This document shows, piece by piece, positions 21,760 through 33,096 of a stretch of 64,000 nt of DNA (within the stretch, counting starts at the first letter, position 1; each line of letters begins with the position of its first letter). The notes under the pieces are model-generated. The model worked only from the letters and a program-made list of their open reading frames with translations, was not told where the DNA came from and searched no databases. This DNA is from Aedes albopictus (lineage: Eukaryota > Arthropoda > Insecta > Diptera > Culicidae). The DNA is taken from the NCBI RefSeq assembly GCF_035046485.1, contig NC_085138.1, positions 22,272,940 to 22,336,939 of the forward strand. The letters are read 5' to 3'. The position numbers and the translations under genes are program-made.

Positions 21760-23896
21760 ACATTTAAGACAAGACATAATCAACAATAGTACGCCACAAT
21801 ACTCGGTTTGTGGCTGCCGCTCTCCATCCTTGGTCGCGCCCAATGCTCGCCAGGTCACGCTCCACCTGGTCCGCCCATCGTGCTCTCTGCGCTCCACGCC
21901 TCCTTGTGCCAACCGGATCAGTTGCAAACACCAGTTTTGTAGGGATGTTGTCCGGCATTCTTGCAACATGCCCTGTCTATCGTATCCTTCCGACTTTGGC
22001 CACCTTCTGGATGCTAGGTTCGCCGCAAAGTGCAGCGAGCTCGTGGTTCATCCTTCTCCGCCACACACCGTTCTCCTGCACGCCGCCGAAGATCGTCCTT
22101 AGCACGCGTCGCTCGAAAACTCCGAGTGCTTGCAGGTCCTCCTCGAGCATGGTCCATGTCTCGTGTCCGTAGAGGACCACCTTTTACATGGTGCATTTCT
22201 TATTAGCGTTTTGTACATGGTGCATCTGGTGCGTGGGTGAATCTTTTTCGACCGCAGTTTCTTCTGGAGCCCGTAGAAGGCCCGACTTCCGCTGATGATG
22301 CGCCTCCGAATTTCACGGCTCACGTTGTTGTCAGCCGTCAGTAAGGATCCGAGGTAGACGAATTCCTCCACCACCTCGAAAGTATCCCCGTCTATCGTAA
22401 CATTACTACCCAGACGGATCCTGTCGTGTTCGGTTCCGCCTACCACAACATGTACTTTGTTTTTGAGGCATTCACCACCAGTCCGACCTTTGCTGATTCG
22501 CGTTTCAGCCGGGTGTACAGCCCTGCCACCGTATCAAATGTTTTGGCAATAATGTCCATGTCGTACGCAAAGCACACAAATTTACCGGATTTTGTGAAAA
22601 TCGTTCCCCGGCTGTTGAGACCGGCTCGTCGCATCACACCTTCCAGGGCGATGTTGAAGAGTAGACATGAGAGTCCATCACCTTGTCATAGTCCCCGGTG
22701 AGATTCGAAAGAACTGGATAGTTCATCCGAAAACTTTACGCTGTTTTGCACACCGTTCATCGTTGCTTTGATCAGTCTAGTCAGCTTCCCAGAAAAGCAG
22801 TTTTCATCCATTATTCTCCATAGCTCTTCGCGGTTGATACCCCAAGCAACACACATGTTATATAAAAGTTACGAAAGCGCAAGTTTTGGTTGTATAGAAG
22901 TTTATTTTACGTTATTTCAACACAATGTTAGAATTACGTAAATTAAACTTCTATAAAACCAAAACTTGCGCTGTTGTAACTCTATTATAACATGTGTGTT
23001 GCTTGGGACTGTCGTATGCCGCGCGCCGCCTTGAAGTCGATGAACAGGTGGTGCGTTGGGACCTGGTATTCACGGCATTTCTGGAGGATTTGCCGTACGG
23101 TGAAGTTCTGGTCCGTTGTCGACCGCCCGTCGATGAAACCGGCTTGATAACTTCCCACGAACTCATTTGTTTTAGGTGACAGACGACGGAAGATGATCTG
23201 GGATAGCACTTTGTAGGTTGCATTCAAAATAGTGATCGCCCTGAAGTTCTCACATTCCAAATGGTCGCCTCTATTGTGAATGGGGCAGATTACCCCTTCC
23301 TTCCACTCCTCCGGTAGCTGTTCGGTTTCCCAGATCCTGACTATCAGCCGATTCAGACAGGTGGCCAACTTTTATGTGCCCATCTTGATGAGTTGAGCTG
23401 CGATACCATCCTTACCAGCTGCCTTGTTGGTTTTTGTTGGCATCCTTACCTTTCCTCAGCGTGGGAGTTGGTTCATTTCCATCCTCCGTTGCACTGGCGT
23501 CGTCGTTTCCTCCGTTGCCGTGGTCTCCCGTGCCTACGTTCTCCACGCCATTCAGATGCTGATCGAAGTGCTGCTTCCACCTTTCGATCACCTCACGTCC
23601 GTCCGCCAAGAGGCCTCCGTCTTTATCCCTGCATATTTCGGCTTGCGACACGGAGCCATTGCGGGATGCGTTGAGCTTCTGATTAAACATCCGTGTGTTT
23701 CTTGGGAACGACACAGCAGTTCCATTTCTTCGCGCTCCGCTTCTTCCAGGCGGCGCTTTTTCTCCCGAAAGAGGTGGGTCTGCTGTTTCCGCTTCTGTTT
23801 GTAACGTTCCACGTTCTGTCGAGTCCCTTGCTGCAACATTACCGCCCTCGCTGCGTTCTGCTCCTCCAAAACCGTTCTGCACTCTTTGTCGAACCA
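21760..23896 (-). pseudogene. RTE family 2 linker and reverse transcriptase, broken
   Basis: The linker has a coiled-coil-like basic segment (EEQNAARAVMLQQG, RLEEAEREEMELLCRSQ). RT blocks follow in order: LPEEWKEGVICPIHNRGDH, FRAITILNATYKVLSQI, YQAGFIDGRSTTDQ, HHLFIDFKAA (MITE insertion here), FAYDMDIIAKTF (ADD motif reads YDMD) and VVNASKTKYMLW. The C-terminal block VEEFVYLGSLLTADN...FERRVLRTIFGG ends it. Multiple frame changes and a mutated catalytic block make it inactive. Confidence 0.82.
22841..23007. mobile_element. MITE, 167 bp, CCCAAGCAACACACATGTTA termini, AC TSD, inside RTE RT
   Basis: Both ends carry CCCAAGCAACACACATGTTA (inverted). AC flanks at 22839-22840 and 23008-23009. The intact paralog at 54.24 kb reads gatactgtcg at the insertion point, which confirms a 2-bp duplication. 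Confidence 0.88.
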
Positions 23897-24658
23897 TTAA
23901 TTCCGTCGATTCCGTTCCACGTACCCGATGGTGCTCTCGGCTGCGTCGTTGATGGCTGCTTTCACTGTATTCCAGCAGTCCTCTAGAGGGGCTTCATCGA
24001 GCTCGCCCTTGTCTGGCAACGCGGCCTCGAGATTCTGCATATATGCTGAGGTGACATCCGGTTGTTTCAGTCGCTCTAGGTTGTACCGTGGCAGTCGCCG
24101 GTACCGTACATTGTTGACGACGGAGAGTCTTGAGCGCAGTTTGACCATCACCAGATAGTGATCAGAGTCGATGTTGGCGCCACGATAGGTCCTGACGTCG
24201 ATAATGTCAGAGAAGTGCCGTCCGTCAATCAGAACGTGGTCGATTTGAGGTTCCGTCTTCTGTGTTGACCTCCAGGTGTAACGACAAGGGAGGATGTGTT
24301 GGAAAAAGGTGCTACGTATGGCCATATTTTTGGAGATGGCGAAATCAATGAGTCGTAGACCGTTTTCGTTCGTCTGCTGGTGGGCGCTGAACTTTCCAAT
24401 CGTCGATCTGAATTCCTCCTCCTGGCCTACATGAGCATTTAAATCTTCTATGATGATCTTGACGTCGTGGCTTGGGCAGTGGTCGTACTCGCGTTGGAGC
24501 TGCGCGTAAAATGCGTCCTTGTTATCATCAGTACTTCCGGAGTGTGGGCTGTGCACGTTTATTATGCTGAAGTTGAAGAATCGGCCCTTGATCCTCAACC
24601 TGTGCATTCTTTCGTCGATTGGCCACCAACCGATCACGCGCCTCTGCCTGCATATCAC
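23897..24658 (-). pseudogene. RTE family 2 endonuclease domain (open segment)
   Basis: 253 codons open. Motifs: RVIGWWPIDERMHRLRIKGR, NVHSPHSGSTDD, VKIIIEDLNAHVG (the usual GDFNA block reads EDLNA, so the catalytic Asp-Asn pair is kept but Gly is replaced), QIDHVLIDGRHFSDI, and SDHYLVMVKLR with the terminal SDH. The first third of the domain is missing or lies beyond the pogo-like MITE at 24726. The stop at 23897 interrupts what should be the link to the RT. Confidence 0.82.
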
Positions 24659-24725
24659 CCATCACTATGAAAGCTGTTCCCAGCACGCGTGTGTTGCCGC
24701 AGCTATGGTAGATGGTATGAAGGTA

Positions 24726-25100
24726 CTCTTCGATATAACGTACAAATAAAATTCTATTTGTTCGTTATATCGAAGTGTACGTTATATCGAAGCAGAGAAA
24801 AATTTAATATTCACAAAACCAATAATGAAAAGCACGAGTTTCACGAAAAAGTAATTTCGTTTTTTGTGCTTCGATATAACGTACATTTTGCTTCGCTATA
24901 ACGTACACTAATTTTTTTCCCAAATTGCGCTAATTCTGGGTAACAAGGCTAATACTGCAACAAAACATTGATTTGACTGATTTCGTAGTTTATCTGAGGA
25001 TTATTCCTAAGAAAAATAAAAAAAAATCAATGTTGTACGTTATATCGAAGCAAAATGTACTTTATATCGAATTCGCTATATCGAGGGTTATATCGAAGAT
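24726..25100. mobile_element. pogo/Tigger-like MITE with repeated ttcgatataacgta
   Basis: ctcttcgatataacgtaca begins the element and tatatcgaagat ends it, with TA on each side. The 14-base word cttcgatataacgt recurs in both orientations at least five times inside (near 24730, 24765, 24780, 24870, 24890, 25035, 25060). It abuts the truncated 5' end of the RTE element. Confidence 0.68.
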
Positions 25101-25105
25101 TACCT

Positions 25106-25287
25106 TACCTCTAAACGTTCGCACCATGGATCCTGTCGGTACCATGGGGAAGTAACATTCCACTTTTCAGTCCATAGTTGCTTCCGACAGGTCATACCGA
25201 TGCCCTGTGATCAAAATCGACCCTTACACCGATTGAGTGGTCACGGGGACAACATCCTGGTACCGTTGCTGCCATGGCGACGGTCTA
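25106..25287. other. Short unclassified stretch
   Basis: GC-richer sequence between two MITEs with words such as ccatggatcctgtcggtac. No coding or repeat assignment. Confidence 0.3.
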
Positions 25288-25289
25288 CT

Positions 25290-26115
25290 CCCAAGTAATC
25301 ACGGTCCTGAAGCCTTATTGCATGCCGATATACGGTGTATTCAGAGCAATTGTTACTTTACATGCAAACTTTAGGTTGATTTAAAGTGGAATTCAAAGAA
25401 TCAAATTAAGATTATACTGGTATGTATAATCTTAGTTCAGTCGCATAATTGCCTTTTCCACTTCAAATCAACCTTAAGGTGTCATGATGCATCACTACGC
25501 TTTCAAACGAATCATTGACTTTTTGCTTTTCAATGATTGTTTGCCTCGCGTTTTTGAAGTAATAAAAAATTGTCAATTCTGCAGCAACGCAGCAGAAAAA
25601 GTATCATCGCAATCACTGCGAGTGCGCAAATAGGATGATACTTTTTCATACGAATATTCGCTTTGGTGACAGAGAACTATCACTTTGAATTTTCGAGCCA
25701 CATATCCAACATGGCTACCGATGCTGATGTTGCCGTAAAAAGCCTAGAGTGTTCGTGCAAAGTAATGATTGCTCTAAATACACCTTTTATCTGCATTCAA
25801 TAACGCTTCAGCACCCAGGGCCCATATAGCCGAGGCGGTAAACGCACGGGTATTCAGCATGACCATGCTGAGGGTGACGGGTTCGATTCCCGGTCGGTCC
25901 AGGAACTTTTCGTAAAGGAAATTTCCTTGACTTCCTTGGAGTATCTTCGTGCCTGCCACACGATATACACATGCAAAATGGTCACTGGCAGAGGAAGCTC
26001 TCAGTTAATAACTGTGGAAGTGCTCATAGAACACTAAGCTGAGAAGCAGGCTTTGTCCCAGTGAGGACGTTACGCCAAGAAGAAGAAGAACGCTTCAGCA
26101 CCGTGGTTACTTGGA
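25290..26115. mobile_element. MITE with CCCAAGTAATCACGG termini, CT TSD, carrying a SINE
   Basis: The left arm (CCCAAGTAATCACGGTCCTG..., gccttattgcatgc, ggtgtattcagagcaa) is mirrored by the right arm (ttgctctaaatacacc, ctgcattcaataac, ccgtggttacttgg). CT flanks at 25288-25289 and 26116-26117; the last G has mutated to A. A second inverted pair, ggttgatttaaagtgga, lies at 25372-25475. A SINE (25816-26088) sits in the right arm, and a partial copy of the same MITE without the SINE is at 55331-55421. Confidence 0.8.
25816..26088 (+). mobile_element. tRNA-derived SINE (Feilai-like) with exact 14-bp TSD
   Basis: The tRNA-like head has tagccgaggcggtaaacgca (A box) and gacgggttcgattcccggtc (B box). 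The body continues cacgatatacacatgcaaaa and gaagctctcagttaataact, and the tail is gaagaagaagaa. The duplication aacgcttcagcacc is exact (25802-25815, 26089-26102). The layout resembles the Aedes Feilai SINE from memory; not verified. Confidence 0.88.
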
Positions 26116-26117
26116 CT

Positions 26118-26810
26118 GTATTTTATCCGAGCTCGCGATTGGAAAGGGGTCCCCGGCAAGGGCTACGGCGTGGTGGGAGACTCCTCTGTCAGCAACTCCT
26201 TCTGATGAATGGTGCCAGCCACGGAGGTGCTATGGTGATCTGATTTTGTTGCCGCTTATCATGCGCAACCAGAGCTCACTAATACCAACGTTCACTCAAT
26301 ACAGCAGCGGGAGAAAATAAGGAAAAACGCACTTTGGCGAACAATGTTTGCGGAAAGACGTGCTGCGTGTCTTTTCACAAACAATTCCCACTCTCTGTAG
26401 GAACTTCACCTAAACATTGACACTCTCAAATTGAAAACTATCAAACATGCCCCTTTTTCATGATCAACACTTTTATGAGATCTAATGGGATGCAAGCGTT
26501 TTGCACCAACATCCCTCGTAAAAAGGTAAACATTCAAATTTCATGACTGTATTGGTGAATATTTTGGCTGGAGCATAAATTTATGCTCCACGTAAGGAGG
26601 CACAATCCAGCATGTCAAACTCCATAGTGAAAAAACCACGTATGTGGCAACCCTAATCCCTCCTAATGCATCTGACAGGAGTTAACATCTATCGTGTATC
26701 CATAATGGAATGCTTTGTGGATACACAAATGTTTACATACAAGATGTTGGATTCTTAAAAATGGCGGCCTCGCACCCTGGTGGAAAAAACAGGATGCCGT
26801 CCCCGTGGTG
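26118..26810. other. Intergenic, no gene recognised
   Basis: Contains a short hairpin near 26572-26592 (ggagcataaatttatgctcc, a perfect 20-base palindrome). No coding frame with a known domain. Confidence 0.35.
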
Positions 26811-26814
26811 CCAG

Positions 26815-27198
26815 CTGATAGAGCCTGAGCTTTCAGTAGGTCAAATCGCGTGGCACGCAAGATCAGTTCTTGATGTCTGCAGAACAGTTGGGTGCGGGCG
26901 TGGTGGTTGATCCTGCCCGCCTCCCAAGGACGAAGAGAGTGGTACGGACCACTCTGGAAGCTGACTAAGCGCCAGCATGACACCTTGGTGGGCTGCCCAA
27001 AGCGAGCCGTCGATGATCGATGCTGAAAACTACACAGCTAACCTTGACGGTGCGATGTTCAGCCCCCCTCTGAAGCAATGCCTTCATAATGGTTCCGGAG
27101 GGACATAGGGTTTTGCCGGTAATGGGAATGTTGTTTAGTGTATCAGGAAAACGGTAGTCCTGGCGTCTACTTTGGCTGTAGAAGACGGTCCCTAACCC
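26815..27198 (-). mobile_element. R1-clade 5' UTR fragment
   Basis: Matches the leader of R1 copy 2 in the same minus orientation. The shared words are cagttcttgatg, gcagaacagttggg, gcgtggtgg, aagcgcc, ctgaagcaatgcct, and tctactttg near the end (compare 58917-59030 and 60565-60665). No gag follows, so only the extreme 5' part of the element is here. Confidence 0.72.
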
Positions 27199-27199
27199 C

Positions 27200-29860
27200 A
27201 CAATACCTGGACCAGGTCCAGTGGATCTCCCTGGTCAGGGGAATGTTTGCTACCTAACATTGACATCTTCTTCATGTCAGTTGTTCATTTTGCCATGAGC
27301 TTCATTCTTGGTTGTCCTTGCTTTCTTGTAGTCTTGCACCACTCTCTACGGTGCGGAGCAACGAACAATTCAGTCCAATAGAGATCTCGTTCTACATAGC
27401 CAAAGTCATCAAATGATTTTCATTCTCGTGCACATTAATCTCAGCCATCCGCTTCTAATTTCCACCTACTCCGAGCGATGGTCCACTTGCCATTGGTCCA
27501 CAAAGCTAAATTATCTTATAACCTATAATTTGCAAACGTCCCTGTACAACTGTTTGGACTTTTTGTGCCTCACTCACTCACTTTTTGTTTCCGATGCCAT
27601 TCTCCGCGCAGCAAGTACGGATGCGTAAAACCGGTTGAGCGTGAAAACAGTGCGCAAAAATATGGAGTGCAGGGTTGGCTGTCCTGCAGTGAAAATCCAA
27701 TAAATTTTAAACCAAAAGCTAAAGGTCATTACGTGAAATGGTGCGATCTCAACAACGTCTATGTTTGTGGATGGTAAACGACACTTGCCCCTGTGCATGA
27801 TCGTAACCATCTCGCAAGACGAGAGAATCTCCTGTTGGTCACGACGCGAATCATTTTTCGAACAGAAAAAAAAATCAAATTAAATCTTGCATCGATCGCT
27901 TGGCAGCATAATTGCTGCTGAACGGCAGCGATCAACTGGAAGCCTTGGTATAGAGGTGATCGCTTCCTGATGGTTTTATTATCCGTTGGACAACGTCATC
28001 ATTCTCGCCTGGTAATTACGGGAGGGACGGCCGTCCAATCGGTCAAAGGGTTTGTTCCCATGATCGCGCATGATCGATAGCCACCACCACCGACCGGTGA
28101 ACCGATCGATCATCAATGTCGCTAAAGTTCATTGCAAGATGTGGCCAGCCGTCACCATCATTCACTTGTGGGTAAGATGACCTAACAACTTTTGAGGGGC
28201 CCATTGAGGGGACTTTTGTTTCGTGATCAACTGCCAGTCAGAGTCTACAATCGAAGTTAGTAAAAATGCGCACCGCAAAACCGCACGCTTGCCGAGTGAT
28301 CGTATGTTTACACATATGTCTGCCGAAGGAAGCTGCCACGGGTGGAAAAGATCGATGATGGCTCAAGCTCAACCGTTCAGCATAGCCTCTGATCTGGTGG
28401 TAGGGTTGGTATACGCACTTGCGGTCGCGTCGTAAACTCGAGTCGTTTTACCCCCGCAAGATGCATAGATTTGTGGGTTTGACGAGGCCAGCAGAGCTGC
28501 CGTATGATCATCGAGTGCCTAATCGTGGTTTGTATACAAGAGGATGATACCCAGTCAGTACTCAGTGTGAGCGTTGCTAGCATATCCTCATAAAGCCTAG
28601 ACAATTATGGAAGATGGTACACACAGTCAAGACTGAAGAGAGTGAGAGGCACAAATGAAAGATTTCGTAACGATGGAACACGAATGTTTGGATCAATCGA
28701 AATTGGAAGGCGCGTTAGCTTGAGAAAATGATATGATCAACCGATCGATGATATGCGTTACGCACACCGGGTGGGAAACACCGCACGATCGACTCCTAGG
28801 AAATCTTTCGACACGATCTGCACCTAGTAACATTCTATTTTTTTACTTCACGATTCAAAATGTGGACAATCTCAAGTAGCGTTCAGCATAAGATGCGTGC
28901 ATCATCGACAATCGAATTACCACCTGACATAATTGATGATAAGCGTGGTTTGTCTCGTTTGTCTGGCTCATAGACTGCCTGCCATCCATCGTCGCTTCTC
29001 GTTTGTTATGGGCGGGAGAAGATAGAGAAGATCAATCAAATTTTGTAACACAATTGCATCTCACTTATTCAATTATCTTGTTTCGATTGTCCTACATCGA
29101 CATGCGGCCTTGCGGCGTGTCAGTCAGTGTGGTTTGGGCTGGATAGTCTCTTCAGTAGGTACTGAACGCATTTTGGGCGCAGAAGGTTCAGTACAAACGT
29201 TCTTGATGGAAACTGTCTGAATAGATTGCAGATTCCTACCTTACCTAATTTATCATTAACACAGGTTAAACTATTCAAATTACGAAAGAAAAGTTTACCT
29301 CCCAATTGGAAGACATGACATCGACCACGTGCCGTTTGTTATTGATCCGCCAACATTTTCTGCGGTTGCATGAGGTCAGATTCAGATCCGCCTTCGTAGT
29401 CCGTACCACGCGAACCAACCTCGACATCACATGGCGACCGACGACCGCCAAGCCAAACCAAATCGAAAGCGAAAGTACGTCCTCTTGCAGCGCAGTCAGT
29501 GTTGTTGCGCGCGCGATCGCTGAATGATGCCGATTTGAGCACACACATAATCCACTTGCACTGAATTTGTAGAAGTGCAAAAAAGTGGAGAATTCCGCGA
29601 GCGCGCGAAGATGACGCGATGGCCAGTCTTGGTCGGTTGTTGTTTGGACAAAATCTTCGTGCAAATGTTTTGACTGATGAGGTTGCAGACATCGGGATCA
29701 TGCGGAGGTACTCACTCGACCGTGATTTGATTGGGGAGTTTAGCGACGATACCACAGACCACAAACAAGCAAAAGTCATGCTATGCTTACTTACTTGAAT
29801 ACCTGGTGGGTTACAATTCGCTCCATTGAATCTACCCTGGATAAAGCATCCTTTTCAGTT
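27200..29860. other. Longest apparently low-repeat stretch; no gene recognised
   Basis: About 2.6 kb with balanced composition. Open frames such as 29275-29664 minus (129 codons) and 27565-27777 plus have no family signature and no clear splice-linked partners. It could be host regulatory or intronic DNA; the sequence does not decide. Confidence 0.35.
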
Positions 29861-29861
29861 C

Positions 29862-29935
29862 CCACGATGTCTACCAACGATCATGTACTTCGTCTTGCTG
29901 GTATTGGTTTTAAGACCAATTCTCGCTGTGGGTGG
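29862..29935 (-). pseudogene. Small RT fragment (GLKTNTSKTKYM block)
   Basis: On the minus strand ARIGLKTNTSKTKYMIVGRHRG matches the conserved block downstream of the catalytic aspartates in RTE-type RTs (compare GLVINVSKTKYM at 34.0 kb). Only about 25 codons survive. Confidence 0.6.
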
Positions 29936-29964
29936 GTGCATACATTGGTGCGTGGATGCCCTGA

Positions 29965-30760
29965 GGCTTCCTGAAACACCCATAGAACGCTTCTGAAATA
30001 CTCTGAAACCCCTGAAGCCCCTTGAGACAACCCTGGAACGCGTATAAACTCGTTGTGACATTCCTGAAACGCCCTTGAGACTCTCTTATATGCTATGGAA
30101 GCCTCTGAAGCCCCTGAAGACCCTCTGGAACACCCCTGGAACGCCTCTTAATAAACCCTTTGAAACCCCTTTGAAAGCCCTGTCCTCCTGAAACCCCCTG
30201 GAACGCCCCTAAAACACCTGACATTCTCATGAAACCCCTTTAAATCCTTGGAACACTCCAGGAACGCCTTTGAAACCCTCTGAAACTCCATGGAATGCTT
30301 ATAAAATTCACTCAGACCTCCTGAAACGCCCCTGGACGTCCTTTGATAACTCATGGAGCTCCATGGCCCTGAAACGCCCTCGAAATGCCTTTGACACCCA
30401 CTGAAACTCCATAAAATACCCATGAAACCTCCTCAGCCCCTTGGTACACCTCTGAAACGCTCGTCCTGAAAGCTGAAACCTCCTGGAGCACTCCTGGAAC
30501 GTTTCTGAAACCCCCTGAAACGCCCTGGAACCCTGGAATACTCTTAAAAATTTTGGGACACTCCTGAAACTTCTGGCATGCCTGTGAAACCCGTTGAAGC
30601 ACCATGGAATGGTCAAGAAAACCCCTGAGAGCCAATAGAAGAGCACTAGACCGCTCTTGAATCCCCCTGATTCTCTCTGAAACTTTCTGCAATATTCCTG
30701 GAACGCCTCTGAAACCCTTTGAATCCCCCCGGAACATCCTACAACACACCTGGAACACCC
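29965..30760. repeat. Degenerate minisatellite based on cctgaaacgcccctggaa
   Basis: The words cctgaaac, gcccctgaa and cctggaacgcc recur with a period near 15-18. Minus-strand translations give loose repeats containing FQ-V-S/FRG units (30308-30890), which are a by-product. It parallels the array at 14.8-18.4 kb in style but is richer in C. Confidence 0.8.
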
Positions 30761-31073
30761 AGTAGGCACAGACGAACAGAGATATCAGTTCGAACATTTT
30801 TCGGTTCAAAACATAGTCGCCCGAGCTTGGCCAACTATGAACTAGGTGGCGGTTGTGAGCAAACATCAAACTAGAACAAAACCGGTACACGTGGGCTGTA
30901 GGCCAATTATCAAATTTTCGAATTGATCGTTAAATCGATGTACGATGGGAATGATTAGAGTGTTACGTCTGTTTAATAGCGATGAGCAAAAACCTTTTTA
31001 TGCAATTCAGTATCATAATTTACATTTTATAGCTCAGATTGGTATCATAATAGCCATTTTTTCCAAACTGACT

Positions 31074-31185
31074 CATTATGCAACTGAAATGAGTTGCATA
31101 ATGAAAAATAGTTGTATAAAGTTCATAATGCAACTCATTTGAGTTGCATTATGAACATTATGCAACTCAAATGGGTTGCATTATG
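31074..31185. repeat. Three 30-bp palindromes (cattatgcaactca..)
   Basis: Near-perfect palindromes of the type cattatgcaactca followed by its inverse lie at 31074-31103, 31124-31153 and 31156-31185. Each is symmetrical about an AT-rich centre. They are probably part of a foldback MITE spanning about 30930-31240, whose ends I cannot place. Confidence 0.75.
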
Positions 31186-31329
31186 AAAAAATCATTGCAT
31201 AATATTTTGTATGGAACTCTTTGCAAAACTCGATTTTTTCAGCACTCTTCGTATTTCGAGTGAAAGCCCTCTGAAACTCCGCATGACCCCTAGTCACTCT
31301 CTCTTCTTCAACTTTTTAGCAACCTTGTA

Positions 31330-31425
31330 CTCCATTTAGGTAATAAACTGAATCCATTTAGGTAATGCATCCATTTAGGTAAAATTTCTATTTAGGCAGT
31401 CCAGACTCATTACCTAAATAGAGGT
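31330..31425. repeat. Clustered atttaggtaa words with inverted copy
   Basis: ccatttaggtaa occurs at about 31333, 31353 and 31370, a variant tatttaggca at 31389, and the inverse ttacctaaatag at 31411. It looks like a small foldback immediately upstream of the RTE leader. Confidence 0.6.
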
Positions 31426-31794
31426 TTGGGTGTAGTGTAGCCTGGGCATTGTTATCCTTCTGACTTCAGTTAGATTGAGGAGGTACGACCCGAGCGTCTG
31501 TTCACCAAGGAGGTGCGGCTCAAACAGCGTCTGTTCTGGCATCCAGCGGCTGAATAAGAAACGCTGCACCACGCCCAGCTAGATCCAAGGTGGTAGCCCC
31601 ATCAGCGTGGTCGTCCCAGTGTTGGTTGGGACGTTAAACAGAACTGGCACGATGGCCCTCCGGCGAGACAGGAGTGTTGGCGTAGGCCCAATAAGCCACC
31701 CGTAAAAATCCCCATTGCGAATAACATAGGAGAAAATACGACTCGATACAATCGGCAAAGACCCACGCGACGAAATAAGGACTACGACTGGAAA

Positions 31795-33096
31795 CTTGGA
31801 ACATGGAATTGCAAGTCACTAGGTTTCGCAGGATGTGACAGGATAATTTACGACGAACTACATCCCCGCAACTTCGACATCGTGGCGTTGCAGGAACTTT
31901 GTTGGGCTGGACAGAAAGTGTGGAAAAGCGGGCATCGAGCGGCTACCTTCTACCAAAGCTGTGGCACCACCAATGAACTGGGAACAGGATTTATAGTGTT
32001 GGGCAAGATGCGACAACGTGTGATCGGGTGGCAGCCGATCAACGCAAGAATGTGCATGTTAAGAGTTAAGGGCCGTTTCTTCAAATACAACATCATCAAC
32101 GTCCACTGCCCACACGAAGGGAGACCTAATGACGAGAAAGAAGCGTTCTACGCGCAGCTAGAGCAAACATTCGACGATTGCTCGCCGCGTGACGTGAAAA
32201 TCGTTGTCGGCGACATGAACGCGTAGGTAGGAAGGGAGGAAATGTACCGACCGGTAATCGGGCGAAACAGTCTGCACGCTGTATCGAATGATAACGGCCA
32301 GCGATGCGTAAACTTTGCAGCCTCCCGTGGTATGGTAGTCCGAAGCACCTTCTTCCCCCGCAAAGATATCCACAAACACAAAGCCTGGAGATCACCCGAC
32401 CATCAAACAGAAAACCAAATCGACCACGTTCTAATCGACGGTTAATTCTTCTCGGATATAACCAATGTCCGCACATACCGCAGTGCGAATATAGATTCGG
32501 ATCACTACTTAGTCACTGTATGCATGCGCTCAAAACTTTCGACAGTTATCACCACGCGTCGAAGTCGAACGCCGCGACTCAACATCGAGCAGCTGCGTAA
32601 CGTCGAAGTGGCTCAAGACTACGCGCAGCAGTTAGCAGTGGTCCTACCAACGGAAGAGCAGCTTGGCACAGCTACACTTGAAGATGGCTGGAGGGACATC
32701 CGATCCGCCATAGGTAATACCTCGGCTGCAGCACTAGGCTTCGCGACTCCGAATCGCAGAAACGACTGGTACGACGGTGAATGTGAACAGTTGAAAAACG
32801 AGAAGAATGCAGCATGGGCGAGAATGCTGCAACACCGTACGAGAGCGAATGAGGAACGTTACAAACAGACGCGGAACAGGCAGAACTCAGTCTTCCGGAT
32901 GAAGAAGCGCCAGCAGGAAGAACGAGATCGCAAAGCGATGGAAGAGCTGTACCGCGCTAAGGACACACGAAGTCGAAAGTTCTACGAGAAGCTGAACCAC
33001 TCGCGCAGAGGCTTTGTGCCACAAGCCGACATGTGCCGAGATAATCACGGGAATATTCTCACGAGCGAGCGTGAGGTGGCGGCAGCATTACGATGA
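31795..33096 (+). pseudogene. JAM1-like endonuclease and linker, two nonsense codons
   Basis: One continuous frame with two in-frame stops (TAG at about 32224, just after GDMNA; TAA at about 32443, after HVLIDG). The endonuclease starts with LGTWNCKS-like sequence. It has VALQELCWAG (catalytic Glu), GFIVLGKMRQRVIGWQPI, INVHCPH, IVVGDMNA (catalytic Asp/Asn), QIDHVLIDG and SDHYLVTV (catalytic His). A basic, Glu/Arg-rich linker (FRMKKRQQEERDRKAMEEL) follows, then YEKLNHSRRGFVPQADMC. The frame is lost at about 33093, where a few bases are missing before RQHYDEHLNG. Confidence 0.83.

Larger units (their letters stand above)
21725..24720 (-). mobile_element. RTE-clade non-LTR retrotransposon (family 2), 5'-truncated
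   Basis: On the minus strand an AP endonuclease (24720-23897, starting in the CGNTRVLGTAF block) leads into a linker (23897-23412). An RT follows (23368-22440, then 22446-21760). A 167-bp MITE splits the RT at 22841-23007. The protein resembles the JAM1-like copy at 31.4-34.7 kb, but is closer to the fragment at 53.47-54.5 kb. The single-polyprotein layout, no visible gag, and a short 3' end favour RTE. Confidence 0.83.

Noticed and set aside
25816..25900. Apparent tRNA gene
   Set aside because: The tRNA-like head is followed by a SINE body and flanked by a 14-bp target duplication.
30308..30890. 153- and 179-codon minus frames with FQ/RG repeats
   Set aside because: Translation of the cctgaaacgcc minisatellite.
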